A stretch of 64,000 bases of DNA from assembly GCA_040389965.1 (NCBI GenBank), contig JAZJZF010000023.1, positions 1 to 64,000 of the forward strand, in the 5' to 3' direction. The notes under the pieces are model-generated. The model worked only from the letters and a program-made list of their open reading frames with translations. It was not told the DNA's origin and made no database searches. Position 1 is the first letter of the stretch. Every line of letters begins with the position of its first letter. This stretch comes from UBA4416 sp040389965. GTDB lineage: Bacteria > Bacteroidota > Bacteroidia > B-17B0 > Aurantibacillaceae. The translations under genes and the position numbers were made by a program. Of this stretch, positions 37,694 to 46,075 are shown one piece after another.

Positions 37694-38356
37694 TTAATAT
37701 ATCGGTTTGTGTGTGCTGATGTTTGAAAGGTATTCTTTATACAATTCTATTTGATGCGTTCTTTCTTCGTCTGTAATGCGGGCAGGAGAAAAGCAAATAA
37801 AAGGGGGAAGCACTTTCATGCCTACAAAATAGAGCATGCCATGTTGAATCGGGTATAAAATAGTATCGAGGCTTCCGTTTTTTCCGGTTGGGCCATAAGC
37901 TACTTCGGACCCACCTGTGGTAAATGTACAGAAAGCAGTTTTGTCTTTAAATGTTCCGTTATCGTAAACGCCTTTACCGGCACCATAACTGAAGCCCATT
38001 GCAAACACTCTGTCGACCCAGCCCTTTAAAATGGCAGGCAAGCCAAACCACCATAAAGGAAAGTTGAAAATAAGTGTATCGCACCATTCGAGTTTATCCA
38101 TTTCTTCTTTTAGCGAAGCTTCGAACACATTATTTTTATAGGCGTGAACTTGTTCCAACTGGTATTTAAAAAAGTCTGGATTTTCGAGTTGCGTAAAATC
38201 ATGTTTGTTGCCAACGGGATCAAATCCCATGGCATAAAGGTCGGATACTTTTACTTCTGCTCCCTGCGACTGAAAATAGGCAACCGCTTCATCTTTAAGA
38301 GCACTGCAAAAAGAACGACTTTCGGGATGGGCATGTATGATCAATACCTTTTTCAT
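37694..38356 (-). CDS. NAD(P)H dehydrogenase (quinone), flavodoxin-fold
   Basis: This 220-aa protein belongs to the NQO1/KefF/MdaB group of FMN- or FAD-binding oxidoreductases. The N-terminal flavin phosphate loop is LIIHAHPESRSFC. The central WCDTLIFNFPLWWFGLPAIL and KGWVDRVFAMGFSYG segments are highly typical, as is TTGGSEVAYGPTG. It likely performs two-electron quinone reduction in the cytoplasm. A 6-bp spacer separates it from the upstream TPR gene, so the two are co-transcribed. Confidence 0.92.
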   Translation of the reverse strand: MKKVLIIHAHPESRSFCSALKDEAVAYFQSQGAEVKVSDLYAMGFDPVGNKHDFTQLENPDFFKYQLEQVHAYKNNVFEASLKEEMDKLEWCDTLIFNFPLWWFGLPAILKGWVDRVFAMGFSYGAGKGVYDNGTFKDKTAFCTFTTGGSEVAYGPTGKNGSLDTILYPIQHGMLYFVGMKVLPPFICFSPARITDEERTHQIELYKEYLSNISTHKPIY

Positions 38357-38362
38357 GTTGGA

Positions 38363-39298
38363 TTATTTACAATGTTTTTTTATCAGTTCATTGACTTCGT
38401 CTCCGTACATTTTCTCAAAACCGTAATCTACTGCATATTTAAGAGCGTCGCAAGCCTCACTCCGTTTTTTTGTGGCGATATATACCAATGCCAGATTACG
38501 ATAAGCATAGGAGTTTGTAGGGTAAAGACTAATAGAATAATTGATGTCCTTTAATGCAGCATTGTAATTTCCTTTTTTATAGTAAACATGCCCCCTGTTA
38601 CTGTACGTGAGCGGATCCTGGGCATTTATAAGAAGTGCTTTGTCAAAATAACTGATTGACAAGTCAAGACTATCAAGCTCTGAATAAATAAAACCCAGAT
38701 TAACATAAGGCCCGATAAATGTTTTATCTATGCTAATAATCTTTTTGAGTGCTGCAATGCCTTTTTGTTGCATACCCAGTTCCGAGTAAATAGCTGCAAT
38801 GTTATTTAAAGTAGCAATGTCATTGGGATTGAATTGTAGTGCAATTTCATAATCGGCTTTGGCACCATCAAAATCTCGTACATCATTTTTTGCAGTTCCA
38901 CGGTTGAGGATGTACATATGTTTTGTTGTATCGTTGGCGGCAAATTTTATGGCTAAATTATAGAAGTAGACAGCAGAGTCGTTTATGCCTGCGGAATTAT
39001 AATACATACCTGCCCGGTTATAACACTCCGAGTTTTTACGATTCACGGCAATAGCTGCAAGGCTTGTTTTTATTGCTTCTCTTGGTCCATAGAGCTTGAA
39101 TTCGATGTCGGCTTTGGCTAAACGATACCATTGGTTTGTGTCGTTTTTAGCGATAGCTTTATCAATCATGATAAGAGCATATTTATAATCTTTAGCTTCC
39201 GCTTTTTTAGCCGCCATTTCTGCAAATTCTCTGGCAGTTTGCGAAAAACAAAAAAATGTGCTGAAGATCATGAAAAGCGTGAGGGCGTATGTTTTCAT
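38363..39298 (-). CDS. Secreted or periplasmic TPR protein
   Basis: This 311-aa protein has a signal peptide (YALTLFMIFSTFFCFSQ) and about seven tetratricopeptide repeats covering the rest (for example ATLNNIAAIYSELGMQQKGI, ending with Cys-containing KRSEACDALKYAVDYG). TPRs give a protein-binding solenoid; the partner is unknown. It is placed between the pterin dehydratase gene (11 bp upstream) and the quinone reductase gene, so the three form one operon without obvious shared pathway. Confidence 0.87.
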   Translation of the reverse strand: MKTYALTLFMIFSTFFCFSQTAREFAEMAAKKAEAKDYKYALIMIDKAIAKNDTNQWYRLAKADIEFKLYGPREAIKTSLAAIAVNRKNSECYNRAGMYYNSAGINDSAVYFYNLAIKFAANDTTKHMYILNRGTAKNDVRDFDGAKADYEIALQFNPNDIATLNNIAAIYSELGMQQKGIAALKKIISIDKTFIGPYVNLGFIYSELDSLDLSISYFDKALLINAQDPLTYSNRGHVYYKKGNYNAALKDINYSISLYPTNSYAYRNLALVYIATKKRSEACDALKYAVDYGFEKMYGDEVNELIKKHCK

Positions 39299-39309
39299 AA
39301 ATATTGTCT

Positions 39310-39567
39310 TTATCCTTTGAAAATAGAATTACTTCCGCTAAAAATTTTATCTATTTCAGAAGCAAGTTTGCGGTCTTTTTCTGTGACAGTGTTTCCTGCA
39401 TCATGTGTAGAAAGCATAATCTCAACTTTGTTATAAGTATTATTCCAGTTTGGATGATGGTTCATTTTCTCGGCTACCATGGCTACTTTTGTCATAAAGC
39501 CGAAAGCATCTATAAAATTATTGAATTGAAAGTTGCGTTTTAACTGGTTGTTCTCTTCGTTCCACAT
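39310..39567 (-). CDS. 4a-hydroxytetrahydrobiopterin dehydratase (pterin carbinolamine dehydratase)
   Basis: This 85-aa protein has the PCD/DCoH signature EKMNHHPNWNNTYNKVEI with catalytic H37-H38 and H55 in STHDAGNTVTEKD. PCD recycles the oxidised pterin cofactor of aromatic amino-acid hydroxylases. No hydroxylase gene is in the window. First gene of a minus-strand unit with the TPR and quinone reductase genes. Confidence 0.93.
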   Translation of the reverse strand: MWNEENNQLKRNFQFNNFIDAFGFMTKVAMVAEKMNHHPNWNNTYNKVEIMLSTHDAGNTVTEKDRKLASEIDKIFSGSNSIFKG

Positions 39568-39651
39568 AGTGTTTAGTTTAGTTGTTTAAAGCTAAGAAAA
39601 TAATTTTATTGATTAAGCTGTAAGCGAAATAATGTTTATTTTTAAAACTTA

Positions 39652-40677
39652 ATGCGCAAAGAACATAACATCGAATGGATCACTAACTTAAGGGTATTGG
39701 CTACCATTTTTGTCATTGTGGTTCATGTATCGATGGAGAGCAGGTATAATGGAGCATTGTATGCTGATTTGATCTATGGTGGCTTTGCCCGCTTTTGTGT
39801 TCCGGTGTTTGTGATGATTTCAGGAGCTTTGCTTCTCCCGCGTGAAGTGCCCTTAGTTCCGTTTACGAAAAAATGGACAATGAAAGTATTGCTGCCTTTT
39901 TTATTTTGGAGTATCCCTTACATTCTTTATAATTTCAGACAAAGGATTTACCTCGGTGAAACATTTACGATGCTACAGGCATTTAAAGAAAGTTGCAAAT
40001 ACATTTTGCAAGGCACTACTAACTTTCATTTCTGGTACATTTATATGATCATCGGTATTTATTTGTTTATTCCCATTATTGGTAAATGGGCCAGAGCTGC
40101 CACAGAAAAAGAACTTCTGTATTTCCTTGGTATCTGGTTTGTGGCCATGTGCCTGCAATTGCCTTTTATATCCTGTTTTAAACCGGGGGTTGAGCTCTAT
40201 TATTTTACGGGTTATCTTGGTTTTTTAATTCTGGGATATTACCTGTCGATTGCGAGCTTTAATTACAAGTTATGGCATGCAGCACTCCTTACTTTTGTGG
40301 GGTATGCTGTAACAGTTCTACTTACCTGGAGTCTTACAAAAGAGAATGCTGTTTTTACACACACATACTATGATTACCTGCGCCCTAATATTATTGTATT
40401 GTCGGCCGGTGTTTTTTTACTCATTAAAAAAATGGACTTTGGATTTTTTCGTTCAGGAGTTCTTTTAAAGATCCGCGATGGCATTGCAACATATAGCTAT
40501 GGCATTTACCTGGTGCATTGGCTGGTTATTTTAGCGTTGCTTAAATTCCATGTTGATTGGCAGCTGTTCACACCTTTAGTGGGGATTCCGCTTACGACAC
40601 TATGTTGCCTGGTAATATCGTTTGCCTGTGTGTGGATCGTGAATAAATTTCCGTTTGGGAAATATATTTCGGGTTAG
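39652..40677 (+). CDS. Acyltransferase 3 family membrane protein (OafA/WecH-like)
   Basis: This 341-aa protein has about ten membrane helices. The acyltransferase-3 signature lies at the N-terminus (IEWITNLRVLATIFVIVVHV with the conserved His) and near YGGFARFCVPVFVMISGALL. Helices around FHFWYIYMIIGIYLFIPII and YSYGIYLVHWLVILALL follow. The family O-acylates sugars, peptidoglycan or other surface molecules. A degenerate copy of its last ~25 codons lies about 1 kb downstream, so the locus once held two paralogues. Confidence 0.92.
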   Translation: MRKEHNIEWITNLRVLATIFVIVVHVSMESRYNGALYADLIYGGFARFCVPVFVMISGALLLPREVPLVPFTKKWTMKVLLPFLFWSIPYILYNFRQRIYLGETFTMLQAFKESCKYILQGTTNFHFWYIYMIIGIYLFIPIIGKWARAATEKELLYFLGIWFVAMCLQLPFISCFKPGVELYYFTGYLGFLILGYYLSIASFNYKLWHAALLTFVGYAVTVLLTWSLTKENAVFTHTYYDYLRPNIIVLSAGVFLLIKKMDFGFFRSGVLLKIRDGIATYSYGIYLVHWLVILALLKFHVDWQLFTPLVGIPLTTLCCLVISFACVWIVNKFPFGKYISG

Positions 40678-40699
40678 GTTTTGTTTCGTTTTGATATAG

Positions 40700-41473
40700 T
40701 TATTTTAACTTGATAAGTGCCTGATTTGAGCCATTTACTTTGTTTTTCACAACTATATATTTTCCTATGTTTTCAAAAAGATTCGTAAGATTTTTAAAGC
40801 CATAAGATCTTGGATCGAAACTTGGATCAATTTTTCTTAAGGAAGAGCCAATTTTAGAAATAGAAGTTTCTTCTTCCTCGTTAGTTGAGATTTCGAAAGC
40901 CTTATCAATAATATTTAAATCGAGTTTCAGAAACTCTTTTTTAACTTCTTCTTTTTTCGTTTTTTCTTCTTTTACAATTTCTTCGGTTTTTTCAATTTTT
41001 TTACTCTTAGCTTTTTCATTTGCCAGAGAAGTTTCAGGAACAAGGTTTTCGGAGAAAGTAAAAATTTCGCAGGATTGCACAAAGGCTACGGGCGTTGTTC
41101 TCCGCCCAATTCCCATTACAAAGAGCCCTTCTTCTCTGATTCTTTTAGCCAATCCGGTATAATCGCTATCACTCGAAACAATACAAAAGCCATCTACACT
41201 ATCACTATGCAAAATATCCATTGCATCAATGATCAGGGAACTATCTGTTGAATTCTTTCCGCTTGTGTAAGAGAATTTTTGGATCGGGCTAATAGAATAT
41301 TGATTAATCAAATCTTTCCAGCTGTTCATATGAGAACTGGTCCAATCTCCATATATTCTTCGTATGGTTGCTTTCCCGTATTTGGATACTTCTTCTAAAA
41401 TTTCTTTAATTAATTTAGCCTGGGCATTGTCTCCATCAATTAATACGGCAATATTAAATTTATTTTCGTTCAT
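40700..41473 (-). CDS. NYN-domain (PIN-like) protein with OST-HTH/LOTUS domain
   Basis: The N-terminal 150 aa of this 257-aa protein form a NYN/LabA-like PIN-fold nuclease domain: acidic residues D13 and D15 in VLIDGDNAQ, and the SSDSDYTGLAKRIREEG motif near 96-112. A charged, lysine/glutamate-rich linker (about 155-190) leads to a C-terminal OST-HTH domain (FDPRSYGFKNLTNLFENIGKY). This architecture is shared with eukaryotic MARF1/Limkain-type RNA regulators and many bacterial proteins. An RNA-targeting role is likely but unproven. Confidence 0.9.
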   Translation of the reverse strand: MNENKFNIAVLIDGDNAQAKLIKEILEEVSKYGKATIRRIYGDWTSSHMNSWKDLINQYSISPIQKFSYTSGKNSTDSSLIIDAMDILHSDSVDGFCIVSSDSDYTGLAKRIREEGLFVMGIGRRTTPVAFVQSCEIFTFSENLVPETSLANEKAKSKKIEKTEEIVKEEKTKKEEVKKEFLKLDLNIIDKAFEISTNEEEETSISKIGSSLRKIDPSFDPRSYGFKNLTNLFENIGKYIVVKNKVNGSNQALIKLK

Positions 41474-41602
41474 GAAATCAAAGGTTAAGTATGTTCATTT
41501 ATAAACGGATCATTAATATAAATATACGCTTTAAATGAGAGTTATTGCCTCAAGGTTATAAATTTGGTAACGTGAAACGTTTTTAGGAGTTTCTATGCTT
41601 TT

Positions 41603-41689
41603 ATATATAGTTTATTGAATAGTGCATTCTCCTTTGCCTGTGTTTGGACAGTGAATAAATTACCCTTTGGAGAATATATTTCGTGTTAA
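41603..41689 (+). pseudogene. Remnant of a second acyltransferase-3 gene (C-terminal codons)
   Basis: The plus-strand frame here encodes SAFSFACVWTVNKLPFGEY and ISC then stop. The true gene ends SFACVWIVNKFPFGKYISG. The last ~57 bases match by eye in roughly 47 positions, including the position of the stop codon. Upstream of it no related sequence is left. It is best read as the fossil tail of a paralogue whose body was deleted. Confidence 0.75.
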
Positions 41690-41729
41690 TTAATATATAA
41701 TTTTGTAAAACAATTTAATTTAAAATAGC

Positions 41730-41891
41730 ATGAGACTTTTAATTCCGATTGCACTGTTTGTTGTATTTGCTGTTTGGTTTCTTTACAGGTGGCTTATTAA
41801 ACGTGATGTAACCGAGCATCTGGATACAGTTTATCCGGCTTTATTCTTTTTTGGAGTCTGGGCCGTTTTGTATTTTACTGTTTTTAATTGA
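41730..41891 (+). CDS. 53-aa predicted membrane protein
   Basis: A short frame starting at ATG 41730 encodes 53 residues with two hydrophobic helices: LLIPIALFVVFAVWFLY (3-19) and ALFFFGVWAVLYFTVF (37-52). They are joined by a polar loop with RWLIKRDVTEHLDTVY. Positive charges between the helices suggest a hairpin with the loop in the cytoplasm. It is followed directly by a terminator. I do not recognise the family. Its membrane-like composition and terminator support it as a real gene, but length makes this uncertain. Confidence 0.55.
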   Translation: MRLLIPIALFVVFAVWFLYRWLIKRDVTEHLDTVYPALFFFGVWAVLYFTVFN

Positions 41892-41906
41892 TTACTGTTT
41901 TAAACA

Positions 41907-41935
41907 AAAAACCCTCACATCTCTGCAAGGGTTTT
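41907..41935. terminator. Terminator between the small membrane protein and ftsZ
   Basis: AAAACCCT (41908-41915) pairs with AGGGTTTT (41928-41935). A T-rich run follows on the minus strand, so it ends the dcw transcript after ftsZ and probably the short plus-strand gene too. Confidence 0.75.
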
Positions 41936-41956
41936 ATATTTCGATTTATTAAATGA

Positions 41957-43612
41957 TTAATCTACATTATCGTGTAAAAACGAATTATTAGGACGAATCT
42001 CAATATTTTTGTTTTCGTCGGTTCCCAGAGTATAACGCGATACCTGTGAATCGGTAGATGGCGTAGAGTTAGTATTCTCTAAATTAATTTGTTTACGCTG
42101 CCATGCCGATTCTTTTTCCAGATGCGCTAAACCTTCCGGAGTTTTCATTTTCAACGTTAACTCTTTTAATTTTTTAATACGCTCCTGTGCCAAACGAATT
42201 TGCTCTTCACGATTTGTAGTTGCTGTTTTTTCTTCTGTTTGGTTATCATCTTCAGAGGTGATATCATTGATCACAAATTCCTGCTTGTTGGTATCAGCGA
42301 TAGAAGTCGTTTCGTTCGATATAACAGATGTTTCAGCTGTAAAGGTTTCTTCTTCCAGACTAAATATTTTTATCTCCGGTTTTGTATCTTCTATTTTGTT
42401 TTCAATAGGTTTTACTTCTTCTTTCACTTCATCCTGAACTTTAGTTACTACAGTTTCCTCAGATTTAGTAAACACGAACGGCTCATTGGTTTGAATCTCA
42501 TCAATGATAGAGGTCTGTACAGGCTCTTGTTTTGTTACGGCAGGCTCATCTAATTTTACAATTTTACGTTCCTGGAAAACGGGTGCTTCGTAACCTGAGT
42601 TCATTTTAGAATTAAAGCCTGTAGCAATAATGGTTACTGATACGTTATCGCCCAATGAAGGATCTGTGCCGTAACCTGTGATCAACTCGGCTGTTCCGCC
42701 AGCAGCTTCCTGTATGTAGTCTGTGATCTCACCAAATTCATCCATTTCAATATCATCACTCCCGCTCATGATATTTAATAAGACGTGACGTGCACCACTG
42801 ATATCGTTATCATTTAATAACGGAGAAACCAAAGCAGCTTCTACCGCACGTAAGGCGCGTTTTTCGCCACTTGCAATAGCAGAACCCATAATGGCAACGC
42901 CGCTGTTTTGCATTACTGTTTTCACATCATTAAAATCAACATTCACATGCATATGTAAGCTGATGATTTCTGCTATACTTTTTGCAGCGCTTGTTAATAC
43001 ATTATCTGCATGAGCAAATGCTTCTGTCATTTTTAAGCTTCCATAGATCTCACGTAATTTATCGTTACCGATAACGATCAATGTATCTACGTATTTTTTC
43101 ATTTCCTCTAAGCCTTTTTCAGCTTGCTCTCTGCGTTTTTTTCCTTCGAAAGAGAAGGGGATGGTAACGATACCAACCGTCAAAATTCCTAATTCTTTAG
43201 CAATAGAAGCAATTACCGGAGCAGCACCAGTACCAGTACCACCACCTAAACCTGCAGTAATAAATACCATTTCGGTGTTAGCTGTAAGTAATGATTTAAT
43301 TTCATCAATGCTTTCCAAAGCCGAATCGCGCCCTACTTCAGGGCGTGCTCCTGCTCCTAATCCTTTGGTTAAAGAATTACCTAATTGTATTTTATGAGGC
43401 ACCGGACTTTTTTCCAATGCTTGTTTATCTGTATTGCAGATTATGAAATCGACACCCTTTATGCCCAAACGGAACATATGGTTCACAGCGTTACTTCCGC
43501 CGCCACCTACGCCAATTACTTTAATAATTGAGCTTTCGTCTTGTGGTAATTCAAATTGCATCATGGTATTTAGTGTTAGTTGATTTGTATTATTATTTGT
43601 TGTATTGTCCAT
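41957..43612 (-). CDS. ftsZ: Cell division protein FtsZ
   Basis: FtsZ is the tubulin-like GTPase that forms the Z-ring. The GTPase core (about 25-340) has IIKVIGVGGGGSNAVNHM, NTDKQAL, the G-box GLGGGTGTGAAPVIASIAKE and the synergy loop NVDFNDVKTVMQNSG. At 551 aa it is much longer than E. coli FtsZ (383 aa) because of a ~200-aa acidic, Glu/Thr-rich C-terminal linker, as is common in Bacteroidota. The extreme C-terminus (RPNNSFLHDNVD) is where the FtsA-binding peptide is expected, but it does not match the E. coli peptide closely. It is the last gene of the dcw cluster, separated from ftsA by a repeat-filled spacer. Confidence 0.98.
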   Translation of the reverse strand: MDNTTNNNTNQLTLNTMMQFELPQDESSIIKVIGVGGGGSNAVNHMFRLGIKGVDFIICNTDKQALEKSPVPHKIQLGNSLTKGLGAGARPEVGRDSALESIDEIKSLLTANTEMVFITAGLGGGTGTGAAPVIASIAKELGILTVGIVTIPFSFEGKKRREQAEKGLEEMKKYVDTLIVIGNDKLREIYGSLKMTEAFAHADNVLTSAAKSIAEIISLHMHVNVDFNDVKTVMQNSGVAIMGSAIASGEKRALRAVEAALVSPLLNDNDISGARHVLLNIMSGSDDIEMDEFGEITDYIQEAAGGTAELITGYGTDPSLGDNVSVTIIATGFNSKMNSGYEAPVFQERKIVKLDEPAVTKQEPVQTSIIDEIQTNEPFVFTKSEETVVTKVQDEVKEEVKPIENKIEDTKPEIKIFSLEEETFTAETSVISNETTSIADTNKQEFVINDITSEDDNQTEEKTATTNREEQIRLAQERIKKLKELTLKMKTPEGLAHLEKESAWQRKQINLENTNSTPSTDSQVSRYTLGTDENKNIEIRPNNSFLHDNVD

Positions 43613-43653
43613 TTTAAATGGTGTTGGTACTTTGTTTATGTTTTAATGTTTGT

Positions 43654-43780
43654 TGTAGAATTGTCCCTTGTTTATTGTCCAATGTCTTTTGTGTGCTGTC
43701 TGTAAGTCTGGGTTTGCTAATTAAATTGTTCTAATGTACTCAGTCTTTTGTTCTACAAGGGACAACTGACAGCTTACAGT
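43654..43780. repeat. Heptad array, inverted pair, ftsA-ftsZ spacer
   Basis: From 43660 the plus strand reads as consecutive 7-bp words, TTGTCCC then TTGTTTA then TTGTCCA and four more degenerate copies, up to about 43708. A second, inverted array occupies 43752-43780 (its complement contains CTGTCAG then TTGTCCC). The arms could pair in the mRNA. Confidence 0.6.
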
Positions 43781-43783
43781 GTT

Positions 43784-45151
43784 CTACTCCACGTCGTCAC
43801 TCATCCAGTCTTTCGCTTTTGTGATTAACGAATCGAAGAAATTGCCCACTTTTTTTGTGGAGTGTCCTACTACTTTTTTCTCTTCCTTCTTTTTAGTTTC
43901 AGGAGTTGCAGACACCAATACTTTTTCTTCGTTAGGTTTCGATGAATTCAATCCACGTTTTGCTTCTCTTTCGTATTTCTCAATTCCTTTCATCACAAGA
44001 CCCACGCCTGTAGCATACATTGGGTTTTTTAATTCATCGTCGGCACCTGCTAAATGCTCATTCGGTGTGCCAATGCGGCAATCCATACCGGTTGTAAGCA
44101 TTACCAGTTGTGGTAAATGTTTTAACTGAGAACCACCACCGGTTACGACTATCCCGCCTGCCAATTTGCGTTCAAAACCTGAATTTTTTATTTCGAATAA
44201 AACGAACTCCAGAATTTCTTCCATACGGGCCTGGATAATTTGCGCCAGTGTATTTACCGAAATTTCTTTATGTGGACGTCCTCTTAAACCCGGGATAGAA
44301 ATAACTTCATTCATTTGATTTTCCTGTGCCAGAGCAGAACCGAAACGCATTTTTAATTGCTCGGCCTGTGTTTTAATAATACCACAGCCTTCTTTAATAT
44401 CGTCTGTGATAATATTTCCACCGAAAGGAATAACAGCAGTATGGCGGATAATGCCATCGTAGAAAATTGCTACGTCGGTTGTACCACCACCAATATCAAT
44501 TAATACAACACCTGCTTCTTTTTCCTCGTCGCTTAACACGGCATCAGCACTTGCCAATGGCTCCAAATGAAGATCAACTGTTTTTAATTTTGCACGGTCA
44601 ACACATTTGAAAATATTTTTAACGGCAGATACGTGTCCTGTAATAATATGGAAATTTCCTTCTAAACGGATTCCTGAGTGCCCAATAGGATTACGGATCC
44701 CGCCTTCGTTATCAATAATATATTCCTGCGGAATAACATGAATGATCTCTTCGCCCGGACTCATTACCAAACGGTGCATGTTGTCAATCAGTTGATCTAC
44801 ATCATTCTGACTCACTTCATCTTCTAAGGAACGACGGGTAACCATACCGCGGTGCTGCATACTTTTAATATGTTGTCCGGCAATACCAACAATTACCTCT
44901 TCAATATCAATGTTTGCTTTATCAGACGCAATTTTAATAGCGGTTTTGATAGACTCGATTGTTTGCTCAATATTAGCCACTACACCACGTTGTACGCCCA
45001 ATGATTCGGCTTTACCAATACTTAGTATCTCTACTTTACCGTATTCGTTTTTGTAGCCGACAATTGCCGCAATTTTTGTTGTACCAATATCCAAACCTAC
45101 TACTAGTTCAGCATTTTCGGGTATGTTTCTGTTTGTTGGTTTATTGTCCAT
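43784..45151 (-). CDS. ftsA: Cell division protein FtsA
   Basis: FtsA is the actin-like ATPase that tethers FtsZ to the membrane. The 455-aa protein has the phosphate-1 motif VVGLDIGTTKIAAIVG, phosphate-2 motif GVVLIDIGGGTTDVAIF and the adenosine motif GIVVTGGGSQLKHL. A C-terminal amphipathic helix (FFDSLITKAKDWM) serves as membrane anchor. It lies 4 bp downstream of ftsQ. Confidence 0.97.
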   Translation of the reverse strand: MDNKPTNRNIPENAELVVGLDIGTTKIAAIVGYKNEYGKVEILSIGKAESLGVQRGVVANIEQTIESIKTAIKIASDKANIDIEEVIVGIAGQHIKSMQHRGMVTRRSLEDEVSQNDVDQLIDNMHRLVMSPGEEIIHVIPQEYIIDNEGGIRNPIGHSGIRLEGNFHIITGHVSAVKNIFKCVDRAKLKTVDLHLEPLASADAVLSDEEKEAGVVLIDIGGGTTDVAIFYDGIIRHTAVIPFGGNIITDDIKEGCGIIKTQAEQLKMRFGSALAQENQMNEVISIPGLRGRPHKEISVNTLAQIIQARMEEILEFVLFEIKNSGFERKLAGGIVVTGGGSQLKHLPQLVMLTTGMDCRIGTPNEHLAGADDELKNPMYATGVGLVMKGIEKYEREAKRGLNSSKPNEEKVLVSATPETKKKEEKKVVGHSTKKVGNFFDSLITKAKDWMSDDVE

Positions 45152-45155
45152 AAAC

Positions 45156-45968
45156 TTATTTTTTAGTGCAAACCACCTGGTTCTTATATTTTATATTAAT
45201 GGTGGAATATTTATTCCAGCCATCTGTTTTATTTAATCCTTCTGTGTAAAATAGTTTCAGTTTTTCAAACTTCTCTTTCACATCTTTTACTTCTCCAAAA
45301 ATGATCTTATGTCCTCCTATAGAAGGGTATAATTCAATTTCCTTGTCATTCGTTACATTTATTTGATGTATCAGGCTCGTTAATACCGAATCTTTTGTGA
45401 TGTAATCCGAAAGTGTATAAATATCATCGAGTACACTTAATTTATGAAGCGCTTCATTTTTTATAATATCGCTCATCGTAAATTCGTATCGTTTTGCATA
45501 AGGTTCGTTAATAGCTCCTGTAGCGATCAATACACGGGCAGTGTAGGTATCATTCAACGGCATTAGCTTTTCCTTAGTGTCAATGTAATAGCTTTCTCCA
45601 TCTGTATTAATAACTCTTACAATGGGAGTGCGCTGTATAACATTCATGGTTACGTCTCCGTTAATATCTACAGCTACTTCTGCATTTTCGATAGCGGGAT
45701 GTGAGTTAAGCGCTTTTTCAAGGTCGGTAACCTGTATGTTGCCAAGTTGTGCTTTTACAATGGAATCTTTTCTTTCTTTAAAAAATTCCTTTACATCTTC
45801 TTCATCAATAAAACTATTTTCATCTGTGTTAAGGATAGAAACGGTTAAATTGTCTGCCACAACTGTTTTTTCTTTTTTACTCACAAAAGCCAGTGATGCT
45901 AATAATCCTGATAATCCAATAATCCAAAGAACGACTACTATTATTTTTCGTATGTTCAGTTTTTTCAT
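45156..45968 (-). CDS. ftsQ: Cell division protein FtsQ/DivIB
   Basis: This 270-aa protein has one N-terminal membrane helix (IRKIIVVVLWIIGLSGLLAS) and a periplasmic POTRA-like part (about 40-115, with NSFIDEEDVKEFF and HPAIENAEVAVDINGDV). The FtsQ beta domain follows. FtsQ connects early and late divisome proteins. It is identified by order (between murC and ftsA) as much as by sequence, because this family diverges strongly. Confidence 0.92.
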   Translation of the reverse strand: MKKLNIRKIIVVVLWIIGLSGLLASLAFVSKKEKTVVADNLTVSILNTDENSFIDEEDVKEFFKERKDSIVKAQLGNIQVTDLEKALNSHPAIENAEVAVDINGDVTMNVIQRTPIVRVINTDGESYYIDTKEKLMPLNDTYTARVLIATGAINEPYAKRYEFTMSDIIKNEALHKLSVLDDIYTLSDYITKDSVLTSLIHQINVTNDKEIELYPSIGGHKIIFGEVKDVKEKFEKLKLFYTEGLNKTDGWNKYSTINIKYKNQVVCTKK

Positions 45969-45979
45969 TTTAATGAGGG

Positions 45980-46059
45980 CAATGTCTCTTGTATATTGTC
46001 CGTTGTACCTTGTCTTTTGTCCCTTTTATCTCTTGTTCTCGACTACGCTCGAACTGACA
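45980..46059. repeat. Heptad array plus TCGAG-type element, murC-ftsQ spacer
   Basis: From about 45989 to 46024 the plus strand is built of 7-bp words: TTGTATA then TTGTCCG then TTGTACC, and two more. It is followed at 46035-46059 by GTTCTCGACTACGCTCGAAC and GACA, the same REP-like arm found at 24575-24602. Confidence 0.6.
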
Positions 46060-46075
46060 CTTCGCTTTTAAAATC

